This document shows, one piece after another, positions 28,591 through 34,173 of a stretch of 34,173 nucleotides of DNA. The notes under the pieces were generated by a model. It made no database searches and was not told where the DNA came from. It worked only from the letters and a program-made list of their open reading frames with translations. Within the stretch, counting starts at the first letter, position 1. Each line of letters opens with the position of its first letter. A program made the translations under genes and the position numbers. Source of the DNA: Cochliopodium minus (taxonomy: Eukaryota; Discosea; Himatismenida; Cochliopodiidae); contig JAMYWO010000008.1 of the NCBI GenBank assembly GCA_024220525.1, forward strand, positions 32,154-66,326. Direction: 5' to 3'.

Positions 28591-31500
28591 TCAATTTGAT
28601 TCAATGTAATCATTCACATTAAATCCTTCCAAAGCCAAAAGAATAATTTGCTAAAAATAAAAATAAAATAAAATATTAATAAAATAGAAATAAAATAAAT
28701 AAAAATAAATAAATAAAAATGTTTACGTTCAAAATCCTGACCATAGGAGTGAACAACCTTCTGTGGGGATTATTGTACAAAGAAAACGTCTTGAAAAAAA
28801 CATCTTCATTCATTTTCTCGTCCTCACTAAATTGGTTGAAAGATTTGGACAAGTTGGATTGAAGAGAGCTCAAAGAAGCTCCATAGTTTAAAATATGGCT
28901 GCTTTTAATGTGAGTAAATTTTGAAAGTGTTTCTATTTTCACCTCTTAAAAAAAAAAATTAATCGAAATTTTGATAAAATAAAATGAAAAATTAAATAAT
29001 AATTCAATAAAAATATTTTTTAAAAAATAAAATACAAAAAAAAATAATTTTGAAATGTTGTTAAGTAAATAATAATTCAATAAAAATATTTTTTAAAAAA
29101 TAAAAGAAAAATAATTTTGAACTATTAAAATAATACAAAAAAAAATAGACAAATAATAATTTCTATACAATAAAAAAATTATTTAGAAAGAAAGAAAAAT
29201 AAAAATAAAATTTTTTTTTTTACTTTCAACAAGCTTTTTTTCTCTTTCAGGAAAATTTTTTTCAAGTAAATTTTGATACGCTTGAGAGATTTTGAAGAGG
29301 AACAACATCTCCATTCCTAATATGGGCTTCATTTCTGAAAACACTTGACAAGTTACGATGTTCTCGTCGGAAGGGATGAGAGGGAGTTTGTTTGATTCTT
29401 CCTTGAAAAAAGAAGACAGAGTTCTGAACAAAACATCGTACCAATTACAATTTCTTGCCAATGGATTTCTGTTAATTCAAAAATTATTTTATTTTTATTT
29501 TTATTTTATTTTTATTTTATTTTTTTAAAAATTTATTATTAATTTTATTTTTATTTTATTTTATTTGAGACTTTTTTTTTACATTTTCTCTAAATTAAAA
29601 TTGCAAGAAGCTTGAAGACCAATTTGATGTGAATTAATGATTTGCCAAGCTTCGGCTGTTCAACAATTTTTGTAAAAATAAATTATTTAATAAAATACAA
29701 GAAAAAAAAGATGAGAAAAAAATTTTAAAAATAAATTTATTTAAAAAATCAACAAGAAAAAAAAGAAAAGAAAAAAAATTTTAAAAATAAATTTATTTAA
29801 AAAAATGAAAATTAATAAACATTGAAATTAAAAATTAAAAAAAAACTTCAAAATAAATTCATTTTAAAAACAAAATCAATAAGAAATAAAACTTTTAAAT
29901 AATTCACAAAAAAATTAAATTAAAAAAATGATTTCCTACCATGGGGATCACCAAGAATCTTTTCTGGTAAAAGAGACCAACCAAGCTCATTAGCAACCTG
30001 ATTTCTGACCTCGGGCCTCATGGTGACGAGCAAAAGGAAAGGACGGATCATGCCCTGTTGATAAGCCTTCTCCCTGTACTCCGAAACCTTGATCAACTGA
30101 GTCTTGATGTAATTGTTGTTGTACCTCGTTGAAGAAAAGTAAAATTCGCGTTTTTCTTTGAGGGATTTCCAGAAGGAGTCTCGCGAATCGTTTTGGCGGA
30201 ACAGAATCTTTTTGGTGAGTTTTGGTGTGTTGTAGCATTTCATGCAGAGGGTGTCGTCCCAGTAGTGGCCTGCTCGCGCCATTTCTTCTCTGCAGGTCAG
30301 GCAGACCACTGTCTTTGATTCGCATGATCCACAATGCCATCTTTTTAAAACCAATGAATATTATTTGGATAAAAATATTAAATAATAAATTCTGTCAAAT
30401 AAAATATCTTATGAAAAATATTAAATGAAAATCAATATCAAATCAAAAATTTGATCTGATAATGATAATACTGTCTCGCATATTTATCTGGGAAAATGTT
30501 AAATAAAAATATCAATATTTAAAAAATTTGATCTCATCTAAAAAGTTTATGATTTAAAACTATAAAACTTTTCATTTTAAAACAAAAAAATAAATAAATA
30601 AACAATAAGTTAAAAAATTAACAAAATGAAAAAAGAATTAAAATAATTTTCTACAAAAGATCAAAAAATTTTGTTGTAGAATAAAATTTAAAAATTGAGA
30701 ATATTAATTACCTTCCTTTGAATAACATGCTTTTTTCATCAAGAAAATGATCAGTCTTTTCAACACACCAACTGCACCAACCCCTTCTTTTTTTCATGAT
30801 GTCTTTCACTTGCTCCCCTTCACCCCACTTCAAAATGGTTCCGTTACATCCAGAACACAAATCATCGTCCCATTTATCATGACTCTTCGCAACTCCAACC
30901 GAGCACATCCTGCATGTCAGAGTCCTGCATTTACAACTTTCGCACTTAAAAATGTTTCTACCCAGCATATTTGTTTTCCAAGTTATTTGTTTTGACTTTT
31001 TGAAAAAATAATTTAAATAATGTTGATTTTACAATATTTCCAAAATAATCATTTTTTATGTTTGTTATGATTTTTTTGTAACCTTTTTTAAACACCAACT
31101 ACAAAATGCTATAACATTCAAGTTTTCCAATTTTTTATCTATTTTAAATGAAGAAAATTTAAATTTTATAAAAAATTTCCAAAAAAAATACCATATTTAG
31201 CATAAGTTCCATCACATTTGAAACAAACACTATCAGCGGCATTCGTGTAGGATCTGACCATAGAAATGTTGCATCCCAAACAATTTGCTGTCTCGTTTTT
31301 ACATTCATAACAGTTGTACGTGTTTCTTCCAAAATATCTCTTTTCTGTTTCTTGATGATAAGTTATGGAGAAGCACCAGCTGCACCATTTCAGAACGCAG
31401 TTGGAGATGTTATTTGGTGTAGATTTTATTTTAATGTATCTCTTGTTTGTTGTCTCCTCCACTGTGGGTATTTTCTTCTCTTCTTCTACTATCAAGTCTA

Positions 31501-32016
31501 TAGATTGAAGCATTTGTGCTAATTCATCATTTGTTTCTATTATATCATCATATTCATCATAATTTGGAGATTCTGAAGAATTAAAATTGGATGAATCTAC
31601 ATTCATTCAAAAGGGGAGAAAATTATTTTTTATTATTTAATTTTTCAGTGAATTAAAAAAAAAAAATTTTTTATACCTTCTTTATTTGTTGTGAAATCAT
31701 ATTTAGGTATTGGCACCTTATTACTTGTCTTTTTTATCAATCTTTTTTCGAATGTGGGTCTCTTGGTCCTAATAATCTCAGTATCATCCATCTGTGGTAT
31801 AATCACCTCTTTTTTGAATTCCTTGATATCTTTCATTTCTTCTTCCTTCTCCTCATCTTCTTCTTTCTTCCTTTCAATATCCTTCTTTATTTCTCTGCCA
31901 CTTATATCCTTCAAATCCTTTTCATCATCAACATCCCCTTTGGGATCATTCTTATCTAATGATGGTGATGTTGTTTTGGGTTGGAATTGAACCCTTATTT
32001 TCCAATTATATGACAT
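28591..32016 (-). CDS. Cys-rich protein with three tandem zinc modules, unknown family
   Basis: Nine exons on the minus strand (32016-31677, 31596-31192, 31138-31083, 30995-30712, 30340-29940, 29655-29583, 29468-29224, 28944-28727, 28650-28591) join in phase to 693 residues. The first ~190 residues are charged and probably disordered. Then three copies of one module occur: a CSWC knuckle (KWCSWCF, FCSWCLKK, WCSWCVEK), about 20 residues, a CxxC pair (NCYEC, KCESC, HCGSC), a second (NCLGC, CRMC, CLTC) and, after a WDD or similar segment, a third (CFKC, CSGC, CMKC). Each could bind two or more zincs. The remaining ~280 residues (from ILFRQNDSRDSFWKSLKEKR; GWSLLPEKILGDPHG) look like a helical globular domain. 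I do not recognise the family. It is divergent from the MCTP-like gene. Confidence 0.85.
28994..29126. repeat. Two copies of a ~65-bp AT-rich unit, 73 bp apart, in an intron
   Basis: The segment beginning AAATAATAATTCAATAAAAA recurs with few differences inside the intron between the exons ending 29224 and starting 28944. Local duplication without visible function. Confidence 0.7.
29715..29804. repeat. Two copies of a ~35-bp A-rich unit in an intron
   Basis: GAAAAAAAATTTTAAAAATA followed by AATTTATTTAAAAAA occurs twice, 55 bases apart, in the intron upstream of the exon starting at 29655. It is probably a replication-slippage product. Confidence 0.6.
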
Positions 32017-32210
32017 CTCCCCTCTTAAATATTGTTAATTTAAGAATTCTTTAATTAATATATTCTCAATTAATCAATGAATTTGAAATCTCTTTTTGAT
32101 CCAATGATTTTGAAATTGGATCTCACAATGATTTTTTTTTTTAATTTTTATATCATCTTCTCCACAAAAAATAAAAAAAATATTTGATTAGTAAATTTGG
32201 TATATAGTGA

Positions 32211-34053
32211 ATGTCCTTCGTGATCATTGAAGTTATAGAGGCAAATAATCTTCCTACATTAGATGAAGCAGAATATTGTGTAATTATAAAAAAGTTAACT
32301 TCAAATTCAAAAATCGTTATCAATCTTATTTCGTTTTATATTTTAAGGATCCATATGTCAAAATAAAAATTGGAAATGAAAAAAGAACAACAAGAACAAT
32401 TAAACATAATTCTGATCCAGTATGGAATGAAAGGATAGCAATGTAAACATAATTTCAAATTTGTGAAAAATAGAAAATATATAAAGCATTTTCAATCAAT
32501 ATATTCAAAGGTATCAATAATGAGAACCAGATATTGATAGATGGCATTATAAAACTAAATTTACATCTAAAAATTGAATATACACGTTCCATTTTCTAAA
32601 GAATATAATTAAAATAGGCCTTACGATGAAGATATAAACAATAAAGACAATATCTTGATTGAAATTTACGATAGAGATTTATTCACAAAGAATCATTTCA
32701 TAGGACAAGTGATAATACCTATCAACAGCATCTCCAACAACAAAACAAACAGTTGGTATCCATTGAGAAACAAAGACGGTACAAAAGTGAAGGAAGCAAC
32801 ACTACATCTATCAACCTCTTTAGAAAATCAAGACAGCGAAGATGAAAAAAAAGAGATAGGTGTTTTGTCTGCCTTCAGTAAGTTTTTCATTCAAACTTTG
32901 TTTTTGATTGATTAAAATAATTTTTTTTTCCTTTAAAGATAAATACGGAAAGTACATACCAGATAATGTCATTAGAATAATGTTTATAGTATCTCCCATT
33001 ATGAGTAAGTACAAAAAATTTATGTTTTTAAAAATTTTTATTTATGATTTATTTTTTAAAAGTTTAATTATTTAATTCTTTATTTAGAACAAGTATTGTT
33101 CTTGAGAAAACTTTTGGTAAAATTTTTTTTTTTTTTAATCAACATAAAAAATAATGATTGAAAATGTGTAAAATAGGTTGACTGGGAAAAACCAGGAGTA
33201 GCATTAATCATTCACGCAATGTTTTATTATTGTTGGTGGAACGAATATCTTCTCAACGTTTTCTTTTTCTTGGTTTGGTGGTCTCTAACAAAGAGGTTCG
33301 TGATTTACCAAATTAACAAAACAGATTACGACGATAAAATGAACCTTACTCCCAAGGAGATGAAGGATCATTACACTCCCATCAAACGAGAGCTCAAGTA
33401 TGGTGCTGTTGACACTTTTTCAGGAGATTTGATAAAGGTGCACCAAGTAACTGCAACAATAGGAAACAAATTGCTTGAAGCTTGTTTAGTATTTAATTGG
33501 TAAAGTGTTTAAATTTTTTCTAATATGTAAATATAATTTTAAATTTTTTGTAAAAATTTAATAAATAAATTTAAAATTATTTTAATTATTTTAATCATTT
33601 TATGTTTTATGTTTTTTGTTGAAATTATTTTATGTTTATGTTGAAAATTATTTCCTTTTCTTTTTAAAAAGATTTTTAATTTTTTCTCAACTTTTTTTTA
33701 GGCAATATTTTAGAATGAGCCTTCTTATTTGGATTATAACAGGTTTTCTTGCCATCACCATAAAAATCGTACCAGTTCTTTCTATATGGAGACTCGTTTG
33801 CACTTATCTTCCCTTGTACATTTGGATCCGTCTTGCTATTGTTTTACCCATTAAAAAATCTCCGAAACTTTCCTCCTATTTCTTCAGGAAGAAACAAAAC
33901 TTTGATTTGACTTCGATTGAGATCAATTTTGATGTGGCTGAAGGCATGCTTTCTAATAACGAAATAAACAAAATTCTCCAATCTCAAACTTCAACCAAAA
34001 AAATTGCGAAAAAGGGGAGCGTTATCACTAAAAGAGGAAATTATTTTCAAAAG
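32211..34053 (+). CDS. MCTP-like C2 and transmembrane protein (3' end beyond window)
   Basis: Seven exons (32211-32279, 32348-32442, 32618-32877, 32939-33004, 33088-33116, 33177-33499, 33702-34053) give 398 residues and the last ends at a GTATTT donor, so the gene continues. Residues 1-120 form a C2 domain: SFVIIEVIEANNLPTLDEAE, DPYVKIKIG, SDPVWNERI, LIEIYDRDLFTKNHFIGQ. The expected calcium-binding Asp residues DPY and YDRD are present. Then comes a region like the C-terminal membrane part of MCTP proteins: WEKPGVALIIHAMFYYCWW..YLLNVFFFLVWW and a second hydrophobic hairpin (MSLLIWIITGFLAITIKIVP, then LPLYIWIRLAIVLP). Only one C2 domain is present where MCTPs usually have three or more. Such proteins tether ER to plasma membrane in plants and animals; this role is inferred. 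Confidence 0.8.
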
Positions 34054-34074
34054 GTATTTTTATTTTATTTCTAA

Positions 34075-34173
34075 TTTTGATTTTAATTTTTATTTTTTAT
34101 TTTTTATTTTTTTATTTTTATTTTTATTTTTATTTTTATTTTTATTTTTATTTTTATTTTTATTTTTATTTTT
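34075..34173. repeat. (TTTTTA)n microsatellite at window end
   Basis: Tandem TTTTTA/TTTTTTA units fill the start of the last MCTP-like intron and run to the final base. This is a typical place for an assembly to stop. Confidence 0.9.

Noticed and set aside
29990-30340. 116-codon minus-strand frame
   Set aside because: It overlaps, in another frame, the exon that carries the third zinc module; the other frame is supported by splice phase and repeat pattern.
32509-32580. Possible extra exon in the MCTP-like gene
   Set aside because: The exons on either side join in phase and give a normal C2 strand order without it.
1-34173. Retroviral, LTR, Polinton or other virus-like elements
   Set aside because: No reverse transcriptase, integrase, capsid or terminal repeat signature was seen in any frame.
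1-34173. CRISPR arrays, tRNA and rRNA genes
   Set aside because: No regularly spaced repeats with unique spacers and no tRNA-like cloverleaf or rRNA segment was noticed by eye; a tRNAscan/Infernal run would settle this.

Overview
This is intron-dense nuclear DNA from a very AT-rich single-celled eukaryote. Genes are split by short GT..AG introns, mostly made of T-rich homopolymer. Stops are TAA or TGA and the standard code reads cleanly. Gene ends lie close together (60 to 130 bases where two genes converge). The gene content fits a free-living, possibly amoeboid protist: a cNMP-GRAM-cNMP protein like the Dictyostelium Gbp family, a phospholipase D, an MCTP-like protein, LYRM1, NSUN6 and mitochondrial-looking small proteins. 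I cannot name the lineage. Almost every multi-exon model below was checked by exon phase: the spliced lengths are multiples of three and give one open frame. Two exceptions are flagged.

Layout. 1-1121: a 40-codon ORF and the C-terminal part of a ubiquitin-specific protease (minus), cut by a single-N gap. 1258-3625: C-terminal part of the cNMP-GRAM-cNMP protein (plus). 3758-5500: orphan polytopic membrane protein (minus). 5808-11152: SLC26/SulP anion transporter with STAS domain and a C-terminal CaaX box (plus). 11213-15660: 867-residue protein with ten CCCH-like zinc fingers (minus); three of its introns each hold a copy of a C/D box snoRNA. 16152-17122: two small, probably mitochondrial proteins (plus). 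17227-19368: nitrile hydratase as a beta-alpha fusion (minus). 19523-21171: an 80-residue orphan and an F-box/SPRY protein (minus). 21470-21842: LYRM1 (plus). A second single-N gap lies at 21946. 21947-25852: phospholipase D (plus). 25929-28140: NSUN6 RNA m5C methyltransferase (minus). 28591-32016: 693-residue Cys-rich protein with three zinc modules (minus). 32211-end: MCTP-like C2/transmembrane protein, running off the window (plus).

The genes do not form a pathway; this is an ordinary eukaryotic gene neighbourhood. The most notable items are the intron-bearing fused nitrile hydratase, the set of three intronic C/D snoRNAs co-duplicated with zinc-finger exons, the CaaX-tailed SLC26 transporter and the orphan three-module zinc protein.

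Assembly caution: the first 77 bases recur exactly at 21869-21945 and end at an N. An exact 77-base overlap between contig ends is what a k=77 de Bruijn assembler produces. The piece order (1-1121, 1123-21945, 21947-34173) may therefore be wrong, and neither N should be read as a one-base gap.
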